Made by a program: the position numbers and the translations under genes
Part shown: piece by piece, positions 34,101 to 42,778 of the stretch
Layout of the letters: each line of letters begins with the position of its first letter
Position numbering within the stretch: position 1 is the stretch's first letter
The notes under the pieces: generated by a model
The model's input: the letters and a program-made list of their open reading frames with translations, nothing else
Database searches by the model: none
What the model was told of the DNA's origin: nothing
Assembly: GCA_018241445.1 (NCBI GenBank)
Contig: JAFEDT010000001.1
Span: 124,001-188,000 of the forward strand
Origin: Pseudomonadota bacterium
GTDB lineage: Bacteria; Pseudomonadota; Gammaproteobacteria; Steroidobacterales; Steroidobacteraceae
Direction of reading: 5' to 3'
Length of the DNA stretch: 64,000 nt

Positions 34101-34121
34101 TACCGTCACAACATCGGACAT
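31110..34121 (-). CDS. TonB-dependent receptor
   Basis: 1003 residues; ribosome site GGGAGGGGG precedes the ATG. A Tat-like or Sec signal (about 1-45) leads to EVVVTGSRLGTANTSSPSPVVVIDSEEL, the TonB box and plug start. Plug landmarks ADLRGIGAFRTLVLVNGRRT and RVEVLTGGASAVYGSDAVAGVVNFIL are intact, followed by a full barrel to AGVTARF. This plug subtype (GSR with NGRR and GGASAVYG) is the one seen in Xanthomonas/sphingomonad receptors for complex organic ligands. Paired with the YncE-like gene. It is more like the receptor at 49993-53145 than the one at 18931. Confidence 0.93.
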   Translation of the reverse strand: MSDVVTVWRNAAALGVPGSKSRRYAAGAWVLACFVASTGRLWAAEPGDQVMEVVVTGSRLGTANTSSPSPVVVIDSEELAHQGTPRAEEFLNSLPQVNSGLTLGANGASVAPLTGTATADLRGIGAFRTLVLVNGRRTAPGDPINPSADLNTIPTALIKRVEVLTGGASAVYGSDAVAGVVNFILDTNFKGFKADIEGGVYRGSNDRSDLQSIALAGGVASRTGSGYDGRNIDASFIWGGDFLGGRGHVQAYAGFRHTQEVTGARRDYSACTLVEVGNSFQCLLDNSTATGQFVPNGGAGTPFTIGAGGAVRPLAWPSDYYNPASWQDLQRPDTRYNAGLFASLTLGEHAQLYSEAQYMRDSTTVHYEPTATDIPSPYNPNVPLTQTLPSTQYTINCADPQLSAGELAALCPGGASGTALVNIGRRNVEGGPRTDEFRHNSYRVVLGIKGELSEPWTYDADAVYSRVQQTETPANDFSAGRLANALNVVGVGGVPTCQSVVDGTDPGCVPYNIWSPGGVTPAALRYVTAGAHQSGYAERTIVTGQLVGDLKPYGVVSPFAQKGVSVAVGAEHRRETVHYAADAAYGDLLVTSAVNGSPHATGSFHVSEIFAEVKAPLVQEKPGVEDLVVSLSDRYAHYTPQGNVNAYGIGLEWEPTELVRARGSVSRAVRAPNAYELFKSQSVGQSSQLDPCAGPTPTASAAQCANSGVSAAQYGNIPNGNINVLTGGNPNLRPEIADSYTYGLVFTPAKNILLSVDYWHIKIKGFLGNAGISYTLATCLNTNAPVYCSLIQRGADGSLSGSGPNAGHVLSTQTNTGSFGTSGVDFEGRYALNLAQAQSLTFSFTGSYAIDNPILLNPASTQFDCTGLYGFNCSGNGPTSPVPRWRHRLRATWHTAHALELSLNWRHIGKMDSEYTNNRSGVADPTLVFPADSHIPAYDYLDFDAGMDVGEHLNVRVGINNLTDKQPPVIGLVASPQLVNGNMAAGMYDSLGRYLFAGVTARF

Positions 34122-34255
34122 GATTCCCCCTCCCGGATCGGATGCCAGTGTGCGTTGTGGTACGGACCCTACGCCGCGAACCTGAACACAGCCTAAATAA
34201 CACGAGGATTTTGCTCGCGTGCGGTCGCGCTGCCGGCGGCCTGGTTCAGAATCGG

Positions 34256-37200
34256 TCAGCTACCAGGTGCGGCGGCGGTGCCTGATGCGACAGCAGGGAC
34301 AGTTGCCTGGCTGTCCAGTCGCACGTAGCGCTGCGCCAGCGCCGGCACCACCACCAGGTTCAGCAGTGTCGAGGTCAGTAATCCCCCCAGCACCGTCACG
34401 GCCATCGGCCCTTCGATTTCCTGCCCAGGGCGATTCATTCCCAGCGCCAGCGGGGCGAGTCCCAGCGCCGTGACGGCGGCCGTCATCAGGATCGGGATCA
34501 GGCGCTCGTTGGCGCCGCGCAGCACCAGCGCCGGACTCCATTTTTCGCCCTCGACTTCCACCAGGTGCTCGTAGTGCGCCAGCAGCAGGATCGCATTGCG
34601 CGCACTGACGCCGAACACCGTGACCAGGCCGACGACCGTACCCAGCGAGATCCCGACGCCCGTCAGGGCGATCGCGGCCACGCTGCCAATGAGACTGAAC
34701 GGCAGGTTGGCCAGCACCAGGTAACTGTTGATCCGCCATTTGAATGACAGGAACAGGATGACCAGAATGAGCGCCAGCGCCAACGCCGAGTACAGCACCA
34801 GTTCATTGCGTGTCTGGCGCTCGGCGGCCGCGGTGCCGGCGAACTCCAGGTACACGTTGCGCGGCAGGACAACCTGCGCGGCGAGGGTGCGCTGCGCGTC
34901 CTGCACGATCCCCTGCAGTGAGCCGCCACTGGTGTTGAAGGTGACCGTAACCAGCCGCTGGCCGCCGTCGTGCTGGATGCTGTAACGATCCTGCGAAACC
35001 GCAAGGTGCGTGACCTGCGACAGGGGTACGGGACCTGAGGCACTGGGAATCATCAGCGACTGAAGCGCTTCCGGGTGGTGGCGCCAGGACTGCGGCAGCA
35101 GCACGTCCACGGCCACGGTGCGATTGCCCTGGAAAGTCTGCCCGACCTGCGTGCCGGCGTACGCGGTCTCGACGGTGTCGAGTACGTCCTGCACCTTCAG
35201 CCCGGTGGCGGCGAGCGCCGCAGCGTCGGTGCGGATGGCGATCGTCGGCGTACCGTCCTCGCGCTTGAACTGCAGATCCACGATCCCCTTCACCTTCGCC
35301 AGTGCGGCCACCACCTTGCTGCCGGTGGCATCCAGGGCGTCGAGGTCAGAGCCGAATATCTTGACTGCCACCTGCGCGGTCTCGCCGCTGAGGCTCTCGC
35401 TGATGCGATCGCCCAGGAAGGTCACCACTTCGCCCTGGATACCGGGGTAGTGAGTCAGGATCTGGCGCAGCGCATCCTGGGCCGCGGCCTGATCCACGCT
35501 CGCCCCGGGCTTCAGTTCGACATGGAACTCGCTGCGGTGCGGCCCCCAGGTGTCTTCACCGAGTTCTGCGCGACCCACCTGCTGCTCGATCGTCTGCACG
35601 TACGGCAGCGCCAGCACGTCGGCGCTGATGCGCCGTCCGACTGCCAGCATCTCATCGAGCGAGGTGCCGGGAATGGAGCTGGACACCTGCAGGACGAAGT
35701 GGCCCTCGCGGAAATCCGGCATGAACGTGCCGCCGAGGAACGGCAGCGCCACGCCCGCGGCGAGCACCAGCACACCGAGCACCAGCATCGTAGCGGCGAG
35801 GTGCCGGGTCACCCGCTCCACCACCGAGGACTGCCAGGCCTTCAGTCGCAGCAGCCAGCCGCTCTCCGGCCCCTCGTGATGGCGGCGCAGGAACAGCGCG
35901 CACATCGCCGGCGTGGCGGTCAGGGCCACCACGAGGGAGGCCAGCACTGCGAAAATGAAGGCCAGCGCGAGCGGTCCCACGAAACGTCCCTGCACGCTGC
36001 TGGTGAACAGCTCCGGCAGGAACACCGCGATCACCACCGCGGTGGCGTAGATGACCGGCCCGCGCACCTCGAGCGAGGCCTCGAGCACGATGTCCAGGCG
36101 CGGCAGCGGCGAGGCCAGGCGCGCATTCTCGCGCAGGCGCCGCAGGATGTTCTCGATGCCGATGATGGCGTCGTCCACCAGCACGCCGAGCGCGACGGCG
36201 AACCCGCCCAGGGTCATGGTGTTGAGCGTGAGTCCCATGTGCTCCAGTACCGCCACGGCCGCCAGCAGCGACAGCGGGATGGCGGTGAAGGCGATCAGTG
36301 CCGCGCGCCAGTCGCGCAGGAACAGGTACAGCACCGCCAGGATCAGAACCGCGGCCAACACCAGCGACTGCTGCAGGTTACCCAAGGCGCGCTCGATGAA
36401 AGTCGCCGGCCGTTGCAGTGCCGGGTAGACCACGATGCCCTGCGCCTTGAGCGTCGGGGCCAGCGCGCCCAGGGCCTGCTCCACCGCCTTGGTGGTGGCC
36501 AGGGTGTTCGCGCCGTACTGACTGGCGAGCGAAAGCATGATTCCGGGCTTGCCCATGACCAGCGCATCGCCGGAGCGCAATGCCGGCGCCATCTTCACCT
36601 CCGCCACGTCACGCAACAGGATGGGCGTGCTGTTACGTACCGTAACGACGGCGGATGCGAGCGCCGCCAGGTCGGGCGCCGGCGTGGGCGAGGTGATCAG
36701 CACGCGCTGTGCGGCCAGGTCGATGAATCCGGCGCCGCGCAGCGGCAGGGCGGCGCGCGCCGCGTCCGCCACTTCACTCACCGTGATGCCGTAACTGGTC
36801 AGACGCTTCATGTCCGGCAGGATCTGGATCTGCCGCACCTCACCGCCAAAGACCAGAACGTGCGCGACACCGGGCACGGCCAGCAGCCTGGGCTTCACGA
36901 CCCAGTCGGCGACGTCGCGCAACGTGAAGGCGTCGACCTTGTCCGACAGCAGACCGATCTTGAGCAGGTCCATCGTGCTGGACACCAGCGGTGACAGTTT
37001 CGGTGGCCCTACGCCCGCCGGCAGACTGCTGCCCAGTTCGGAGACGCGCTCCGAGATGCCCTGGCGCGCCACGTGCACGTCCACGTTGCGCGCGAAGGTG
37101 ATGGTCACGACCGACAGCCCGGGGATGGATTCGGAGCGCATCGTCGCCAGCCCCGCGGCGCCGTTGACGGCATTCTCGATCGGGCGGGTCACGAGCTCCT

Positions 37201-37384
37201 CGACCTGCTGGGGCGCAAACCCGGGCGCCTCGGTCTGGATGTCGACCTGCGAGGGCACGAACTCCGGAAACACGTCCAGCGGCGCCTGCCAGGCACCCCA
37301 GGCGCCCAGCGCCAGGGCCAGCGCCGAAAGTGCAGTTACCGAACCGAAGTGCCGCACGCACAGTGCGACCAGTGCTCGCATCAT
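34256..37384 (-). CDS. CusA/CzcA-type RND efflux pump
   Basis: 1042 residues, the normal length for a heavy-metal-efflux RND pump. Twelve membrane segments with two large periplasmic loops; starts with DVFPEFVPSQVDIQTEAPGFAPQQVEELVT and has QQVEELVTRPIENAVNG, typical of the family. In membrane segment 4, around residue 400, the motif ALGVLVDDAIIGIEN retains the second Asp and the Glu of CzcA but has Ala where CzcA has its first Asp, a pattern nearer to CusA. That hints at monovalent or non-Zn substrates, but the substrate is not proven. Last gene of the efflux operon; 15 bases after the adaptor. Confidence 0.92.
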   Translation of the reverse strand: MMRALVALCVRHFGSVTALSALALALGAWGAWQAPLDVFPEFVPSQVDIQTEAPGFAPQQVEELVTRPIENAVNGAAGLATMRSESIPGLSVVTITFARNVDVHVARQGISERVSELGSSLPAGVGPPKLSPLVSSTMDLLKIGLLSDKVDAFTLRDVADWVVKPRLLAVPGVAHVLVFGGEVRQIQILPDMKRLTSYGITVSEVADAARAALPLRGAGFIDLAAQRVLITSPTPAPDLAALASAVVTVRNSTPILLRDVAEVKMAPALRSGDALVMGKPGIMLSLASQYGANTLATTKAVEQALGALAPTLKAQGIVVYPALQRPATFIERALGNLQQSLVLAAVLILAVLYLFLRDWRAALIAFTAIPLSLLAAVAVLEHMGLTLNTMTLGGFAVALGVLVDDAIIGIENILRRLRENARLASPLPRLDIVLEASLEVRGPVIYATAVVIAVFLPELFTSSVQGRFVGPLALAFIFAVLASLVVALTATPAMCALFLRRHHEGPESGWLLRLKAWQSSVVERVTRHLAATMLVLGVLVLAAGVALPFLGGTFMPDFREGHFVLQVSSSIPGTSLDEMLAVGRRISADVLALPYVQTIEQQVGRAELGEDTWGPHRSEFHVELKPGASVDQAAAQDALRQILTHYPGIQGEVVTFLGDRISESLSGETAQVAVKIFGSDLDALDATGSKVVAALAKVKGIVDLQFKREDGTPTIAIRTDAAALAATGLKVQDVLDTVETAYAGTQVGQTFQGNRTVAVDVLLPQSWRHHPEALQSLMIPSASGPVPLSQVTHLAVSQDRYSIQHDGGQRLVTVTFNTSGGSLQGIVQDAQRTLAAQVVLPRNVYLEFAGTAAAERQTRNELVLYSALALALILVILFLSFKWRINSYLVLANLPFSLIGSVAAIALTGVGISLGTVVGLVTVFGVSARNAILLLAHYEHLVEVEGEKWSPALVLRGANERLIPILMTAAVTALGLAPLALGMNRPGQEIEGPMAVTVLGGLLTSTLLNLVVVPALAQRYVRLDSQATVPAVASGTAAAPGS

Positions 37385-37399
37385 GGTGGCCGCCCCGCG

Positions 37400-38464
37400 T
37401 CAGTCGGCCGCGCCGGTGGCGGGGTTGGTTTCGCGTGCCAGCAGCAGTCCGGCAGCGGTCACGACCACCTTCGCCCCGGGCGCGATGCCCGCTTTGACGA
37501 AGTAGCCGGAGTCGGTTGGCATGCCAGTATCGATCGGCGTGCGGGCGAACACGCCGGGCCTGGTCTCGACGTAGCACCAGTACTGTCCGGCGCTGATGAC
37601 CGCGGCGGCGAAAGGCACGATGACCCCGGTTTGCGGCGCGCCCGTCGGGGCGTGCGCCACCAATCGCTCACCATCGACGGCATCGCCCCCCTTGAGGATG
37701 GCGAACAGGCTGCGGCCCGGTAACGCCGGGTCGGCGGGGGCGCTCCAAACCGCAAGCGACTGCGCACTGCGTCCACCCTGTTCCTCGCCCAGGTGGGTAA
37801 AGCGCAACCGCGTCGGCGCCGCGGCGTCCAACACGCCAATTGCGAACGTCACGCGCGCCAGGTGCGTGGTGCCGTTGGCAAGAGACACCAGCGCGGGGCT
37901 GTAATAATTATCCTTCCAGGGCGCCTGGCTGCCGAAGGTCGCGGCCACGCGCCGCTTCGCCAGCAGCAGCGCCGCCTGGTCGGCTGCGGCCTGGCGCTGG
38001 GCGCTCTCCTGCGCCTCCACCGGCATGGCGCCCGGCGTACCGGCCAGGCGCTGCACGCGCGCCAGCGCGGCGCGGCTCTGACGTTCCACAGCAGCCGCGG
38101 TGGCCAGGTCCGCGACCGCCTGTGCAATGGCCTCGCGTGCCGTCACGACGGCGTAGCCCGTGGTCTCCGGCGCGTGGCTGGCGGCCCCGACCGCCTGCGT
38201 GGTGATGCCGGCCTTCTCGATCTCCTCCGGCTTGAGGGTCACGCCCTCCTCGTCAGCCCCCTTGTCCTTCGCGTCCGATGTGCCCGCGTCCGCCTTGTCG
38301 CCGGCAGTGGCGGCGGGCGGGCCGTCCTTCGCATCGGCCGCGGGCGCGGCGCCGCGACTGCAGCCAGCCCCCGCCAGCAACAGCGCGCACAGCAGGCCCA
38401 GTCCGGTCACTGTGCAAGTGAGGCGGGAGGAGACAACGTTCGATTTCATGGATCGGTCTTTCAT
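37400..38464 (-). CDS. RND efflux periplasmic adaptor lipoprotein
   Basis: 354 residues. Signal with lipobox LAGAGC; the mature part starts with a charged Ala/Asp/Lys-rich linker. TGYAVVTAREAIAQAVADLATAAAVERQSRAALARVQRL is a helical hairpin (coiled coil) that replaces the longer hairpin of typical adaptors, followed by barrel and membrane-proximal strands (RTPIDTGMPTDSGYFVKAGIAPGAKVVVTAAGLLL). It bridges the RND pump and the outer-membrane factor. No His-rich metal site of the CusB kind is seen. Starts with ATG 38464, or the ATG 15 bases further in (38449). Confidence 0.85.
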   Translation of the reverse strand: MKDRSMKSNVVSSRLTCTVTGLGLLCALLLAGAGCSRGAAPAADAKDGPPAATAGDKADAGTSDAKDKGADEEGVTLKPEEIEKAGITTQAVGAASHAPETTGYAVVTAREAIAQAVADLATAAAVERQSRAALARVQRLAGTPGAMPVEAQESAQRQAAADQAALLLAKRRVAATFGSQAPWKDNYYSPALVSLANGTTHLARVTFAIGVLDAAAPTRLRFTHLGEEQGGRSAQSLAVWSAPADPALPGRSLFAILKGGDAVDGERLVAHAPTGAPQTGVIVPFAAAVISAGQYWCYVETRPGVFARTPIDTGMPTDSGYFVKAGIAPGAKVVVTAAGLLLARETNPATGAAD

Positions 38465-38476
38465 GGCTTGCAGCCT

Positions 38477-39910
38477 TCAGGAGCGGGCGGCGGCGGCATC
38501 CCAACCGCCCCCGAGCGCCTTGCACAGCCCGATCAGGGCTTGCAGCCTGGCCAGCCGGTACTGGGTGTATTGATCGCGTGCTGCATAGAGCGTGCGCTGC
38601 GCTTCGAGCAGGGTCAGGAAGTCGCCGGCGCCTTCGTGGTAACGCAACTGTGCGCCTTCAAAGGCGCGCTCGCTCTCAGACACACTGCCCTGCTGCGCAT
38701 CCGCGGCGGCACGCAACTGATCGATGGCCGACAGCGCTTTCTCGACGTCGACCAGCGAGGCCACGATCGCGCCGCGATAGGCGGCCAGCAACTCCTGCTC
38801 GCGCCCCACGGCTTCGTCGCGCTGCGCCTGCAGCCGGCCGTGGTTGAAGATGGGTTGCACCAGGCTGGCCGTCAGGGCGAAGGACGGACCGACCCCCGGA
38901 ATGGTCAGCACCGTGGCGGGCAGGGCAGGATTCTGCAGACCGGCTCCGGCTGTGAGGCTGAGGCTGGGAAACATGGCTGCCCGCGCCGCGGCGACACTGG
39001 CGCTGGACGCACGCAGATTGGCCTCGGCCATGAAGATGTCGGGACGGCGCGTGAGCAGCGCCGACGGCAGGCCCGGCGCCACGGCCGGCTCCCTGAGCGG
39101 ATCCAGCGACTGGCCCGAGACGGTGAATTCCTCCGGGGCCCGCCCGAGCAACAGCGCCAGCGCCGCGCGGGCCTGGGACTCCTGCAGCTGCAGGTCGGAA
39201 ACTGCGATCTGCGCCGCATGGACCGCCGCGCGCTGGGCGGCGACCTCGACCGGGCTGCCCACGCCGGCCTCGAAGCGCGCCTGCACCGCCTCCAGGATCT
39301 TCGTGGCGGCCTCGTGATTGGAGCGCGCCAGGGTCAGCCGCTCACGCAGCGCCAGCACCTGGAAGTACTGGTCCGCCACCCCGCCCAGCACCGTGAGCGC
39401 CACCGTATCGCGTTCGACGCGCGCCGAGTCCGCCTGCAGACTGGCCGCGGTGGCGGTCGCGCGGTTCTTGCCCCAGAAGTCGACCTCGTAGCTGGCGGAC
39501 ACCATGGCTGACCAGTCGGTCTCGTGGCCGGAACCCTGGCCGGAATGTCCAGACAGGAAGCTCGCGTTGCCCACCCCGTCCACCGCCGGCAGGATGGCCG
39601 CGCCGGCCTGGCGGGCGCGCGCATCGGCCTGGAGGATCCGGGCCCGTGCGGCCGCGATGTCCCAGTTGTTGCGAACAGCCTGCTCGACGAAGGAATCCAG
39701 CTCCTCGCTGCCGAAGCTGCGGTACCAGTCCTGGGCAGGCCAGGCCCCGCCCTGCACCCCCGCAGACGAGTATGCGGCCGGTATCGCCACTGGCGCCGGT
39801 GCTCGTGCCGGCTGCACCGCGCAGCCCGCGACGAGCGCCGTGGCCAGCACCAGCAGCGCCTGCGGCGCCGCGGCGACCGGCACGCGGGATGTGAGAACAG
39901 GTCTGAGCAC
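38477..39910 (-). CDS. NodT-type outer-membrane efflux lipoprotein
   Basis: 477 residues from GTG 39910, chosen because AAAGGGGG lies about 10 bases upstream and the lipoprotein signal (lipobox LVAGC) begins there; the longer frame is spurious. Two OEP repeats with paired long helices: SFVEQAVRNNWDIAAARARILQADARARQAGAAILPAVD and its second-half counterpart LREPAVAPGLPSALLTRRPDIFMAEANLRASSASVAAARAAMFPSLSL. It is a TolC-like trimeric channel of the RND system. First gene of the operon; the adaptor starts 12 bases after its stop. Confidence 0.92.
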   Translation of the reverse strand: MLRPVLTSRVPVAAAPQALLVLATALVAGCAVQPARAPAPVAIPAAYSSAGVQGGAWPAQDWYRSFGSEELDSFVEQAVRNNWDIAAARARILQADARARQAGAAILPAVDGVGNASFLSGHSGQGSGHETDWSAMVSASYEVDFWGKNRATATAASLQADSARVERDTVALTVLGGVADQYFQVLALRERLTLARSNHEAATKILEAVQARFEAGVGSPVEVAAQRAAVHAAQIAVSDLQLQESQARAALALLLGRAPEEFTVSGQSLDPLREPAVAPGLPSALLTRRPDIFMAEANLRASSASVAAARAAMFPSLSLTAGAGLQNPALPATVLTIPGVGPSFALTASLVQPIFNHGRLQAQRDEAVGREQELLAAYRGAIVASLVDVEKALSAIDQLRAAADAQQGSVSESERAFEGAQLRYHEGAGDFLTLLEAQRTLYAARDQYTQYRLARLQALIGLCKALGGGWDAAAARS

Positions 39911-39919
39911 GAGTTGACG

Positions 39920-39936
39920 GCCCCCTTTCGAGGGGC
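39920..39936 (-). promoter_or_regulatory. Small hairpin over the nodT-like ribosome site
   Basis: On the minus strand GCCCC (39936-39932) can pair with GGGGC (39924-39920) around TCGAAAG. The right arm is part of the AAAGGGGG ribosome site of the efflux operon's first gene, so a folded leader could limit translation. The stem is only five base pairs, so this is tentative. Confidence 0.3.
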
Positions 39937-39989
39937 ACAAAGCTAGCACGCGATCCTGAATCCAATCCAAATGCGGCGGGCCGCGCCTA

Positions 39990-41360
39990 TCAACGATCCA
40001 GGCAAGGTCGCTTCGGATCGAAACGCCAATCCGCGACCAGATAGCGCATTGCGAGCGCGTCGTCGCGCGCGCCGCCGCCCACGCTGTTGTAGAGGGCATG
40101 GGCCTTGTCCACCTGCTCGAAATCAAGTTCCAGGCCGAGGCCGGGCCGTTCGGGAACCTTGACGCGTCCGCCGTCGATCCTCAGCGGCTCGCGGGTCAGG
40201 CGCTGCCCGTCCTGCCAGATCCAATGCGTGTCGATGGCGGTGATCCGGCCGGGTGCCGCGGCGGCGACCTGCGTGAACATCGCCAGCGAGATGTCGAAAT
40301 GATTGTTGGAATGCGAACCCCAGGTCAGTCCCCAGTCCCGGCACATTTGCGCGACGCGCACCGATCCCGCCATGGTCCAGAAATGCGGGTCGGCCAGTGG
40401 AATATCGACGGCGTGCAGCTGGATGGCGTGTCCCATCTCCCGCCAGTCGGTCGCCACCATATTGGTTGCGGTCGGCATGCCGGTCGCACGGCGAAACTCC
40501 GCGAGGATCTCACGGCCGGAATAACCGTGCTCGGCGCCGCACGGATCTTCGGCATAGGCGAGAATTCCCTGCTGCCCGCGGCACAATTTCAGCGCCTGGT
40601 CCAGCGACCACGCGCCATTTGGATCCAGGGTTATGCGCGCCCCCGGGAAGCGTTGCGCCAGTGCCGTGACTGCTTCCATCTCGCGCTCACCGGCGAACAC
40701 TCCGCCTTTGAGCTTGAAGTCCCTGAAGCCGTAGCGGGCGTGCGCCGCTTCCGCCAGAGCCACCACCGCTGCCGGGCTCAACGCCGCCTCGTTGCGCAGG
40801 CGCAGCCACGGGTCGTTCTGCCGCGGCTCGCTGCGATAATCGAGGTCGGTTTTGCGGCGATCACCGATGAAGAACAGGTATGCGAGCATCTCCACGCTGT
40901 CGCGCTGCTGACCCTCGCCGAGCAACGCCGCAACCGGGACCTCGAGAAACTGCCCGAGCAGGTCCAGCATTGCCGCTTCCAGCGCCGTCACCGCGTGCAC
41001 GGTGATGCGCAAATCAAAGGTCTGCAGGCCGCGCCCGCCCGAGTCCCGGTCCGCGAAACTCCGCCCCACCCTGCCAAGCACCGTCCGGTATGCGCCGATG
41101 CTCTGGCCGACGACCAATGCCACGGCATCCTCCAGGGTTTTACGGATGCCCTCGCCTCCGGGCACCTCGCCCACACCCGTGTGTCCGGCGTTATCCGTGA
41201 GAATCACCAGGGTGCGGGTGAAATAGGGTCCGTGTGCGCCGCTCAGGTTCAACAACATGCTGTCCTGTCCCGCCACCGGGACGACCTGCATCGCGACGAT
41301 GACCGGCACGTCCCGCGGTGCCGGCGCGGCTACGGCACCGGGCGCGGATTTCAAGGTCAT
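39990..41360 (-). CDS. gudD: Glucarate dehydratase
   Basis: 456 residues, close to the 446 of E. coli GudD and aligned with an offset of 11. Enolase superfamily: N-terminal cap with [18 protein letters not shown], then the barrel with FKLKGG giving Lys216 and Lys218, [49 protein letters not shown], Asp324 in IPLADPHF and His350 in [10 protein letters not shown]. These match the Lys205/Lys207/Asp313/His339 of GudD. It dehydrates D-glucarate (and L-idarate) to 5-dehydro-4-deoxyglucarate in the cytoplasm. The start overlaps the gudP stop (ATGA). Confidence 0.95.
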   Translation of the reverse strand: MTLKSAPGAVAAPAPRDVPVIVAMQVVPVAGQDSMLLNLSGAHGPYFTRTLVILTDNAGHTGVGEVPGGEGIRKTLEDAVALVVGQSIGAYRTVLGRVGRSFADRDSGGRGLQTFDLRITVHAVTALEAAMLDLLGQFLEVPVAALLGEGQQRDSVEMLAYLFFIGDRRKTDLDYRSEPRQNDPWLRLRNEAALSPAAVVALAEAAHARYGFRDFKLKGGVFAGEREMEAVTALAQRFPGARITLDPNGAWSLDQALKLCRGQQGILAYAEDPCGAEHGYSGREILAEFRRATGMPTATNMVATDWREMGHAIQLHAVDIPLADPHFWTMAGSVRVAQMCRDWGLTWGSHSNNHFDISLAMFTQVAAAAPGRITAIDTHWIWQDGQRLTREPLRIDGGRVKVPERPGLGLELDFEQVDKAHALYNSVGGGARDDALAMRYLVADWRFDPKRPCLDR

Positions 41361-42742
41361 GTCAGGAGTTCCTTTTGCGGGGGCGTGCCCTGTTGACCGT
41401 CCGCACGCCCGAGTTCTATGCGCTCGATGGGACCGACGATCAACAAGTAACTGATGACCGCGGCAACGGCGTTGGCGCCGACGAAAACCAATGCCCCGGC
41501 GAACGAGCCGCTGCCGGCGACGATGTACCCGATCACGATCGGCGTGGTGATGGCAGCCATATTACCAAAAGTGTTGAACAGTGCCCCGCTCACACCCGCG
41601 ATTTCCTTCGGCGAGGTGTCGGCCACCACGGCCCAGCCGAGCGCGCCGATGCCCTTGCCGAAGAAAGCCAGTGACATGACGACGACCACCAGCGCATCGG
41701 TTTTGATGTAGTTGCAGCCGATCATGCAGGTCGACAGCAGCATGCCGGCCACGATGGGAATTTTGCGCGCCGCGGTGAGCGTGTAGCCGCGCCTGAGCAG
41801 CGCATCGGAGAATATTCCGCCCAGCACGCCGCCGGCGAAGCCGCAGACGGCGGGCAGCGACGCGACAAAACCGGCCTTTAGAATCGACATGCCGCGCTGC
41901 TCGACCAGATAGATCGGAAACCAGGTAAGAAAAAAATACGTGAGCGTCGTGATGCAGTACTGGCCGATGTAGACGCCCACCAGCATGCGGGTGCTCAGAA
42001 GTCTTTTGATATCGGCCCAGAATCGCGGGTTGCGCTGCCCGCCGGGCTGATGGTCCATGTCGACCAGGGCGCCGCCGCGCGCGATGAAATCGATCTCCGC
42101 GCGGCTGGCACGCGGATGCTGTCGCGGGCTGTATATGGTTCTCAGCCACAGCACGAAAACGGCGAGCCCGAGCCCGCCCAAGGTGTAGAACACATAGCGC
42201 CAGCCGAAGCGATGGGTTATCCAGCCCTCCAACGGCAGGAAAATGACCGTGGCGAAATACTGGGCGGAATTGAACACCGCGGCCGCGGTGCCACGCTCCG
42301 CCGTCGGAAACCAGGCGGCCACGATGCGGCTGTTTCCGGGAAATGCGGGCGCCTCGGCCATGCCGACCAGCAGGCGCAGCGTGAACAGCGCCAGCACGAC
42401 GGCGCCGCCGGTCAGCAAACCGACGGTTCCCTGCAGCAGGGTGAACAGCGACCATAGCAGGATACTGGCGGCGTAAACGCGCCGCGAGCCGAATCGATCC
42501 AGCAGCCACCCGCCCGGGATCTGCGCTGCAACGTAGGACCAGCCGAACGCCGAGAAGATATAACCCAGCGTCACTGCGTTGAGACCGAGTTCCGAATGCA
42601 GCGCGGCGCCCGTTATGGACAGGCTGGCGCGATCGGCGTAGCCGATCGTGGTCGCGACGAACAGCATGCACAGGATCGTGTAGCGGACCCGAGTGCGGGC
42701 GGGGCCGGCCGGTACAGCATGATCTTCCATCGTTTCCCGCAT
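41357..42742 (-). CDS. gudP: Glucarate/galactarate MFS transporter
   Basis: 461 residues; ATG 42742, or the ATG 12 bases further in. MFS of the ACS/phthalate family: [64 protein letters not shown], closely like E. coli GudP. Twelve membrane helices; the inner-membrane D-glucarate/proton symporter. Its stop overlaps the gudD start. It lies 36 bases after the aldehyde dehydrogenase gene. Confidence 0.93.
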   Translation of the reverse strand: MRETMEDHAVPAGPARTRVRYTILCMLFVATTIGYADRASLSITGAALHSELGLNAVTLGYIFSAFGWSYVAAQIPGGWLLDRFGSRRVYAASILLWSLFTLLQGTVGLLTGGAVVLALFTLRLLVGMAEAPAFPGNSRIVAAWFPTAERGTAAAVFNSAQYFATVIFLPLEGWITHRFGWRYVFYTLGGLGLAVFVLWLRTIYSPRQHPRASRAEIDFIARGGALVDMDHQPGGQRNPRFWADIKRLLSTRMLVGVYIGQYCITTLTYFFLTWFPIYLVEQRGMSILKAGFVASLPAVCGFAGGVLGGIFSDALLRRGYTLTAARKIPIVAGMLLSTCMIGCNYIKTDALVVVVMSLAFFGKGIGALGWAVVADTSPKEIAGVSGALFNTFGNMAAITTPIVIGYIVAGSGSFAGALVFVGANAVAAVISYLLIVGPIERIELGRADGQQGTPPQKELLT

Positions 42743-42778
42743 CGCCCTGCCATCCTAAGGCGCGCGCCGGTCCTCTCG

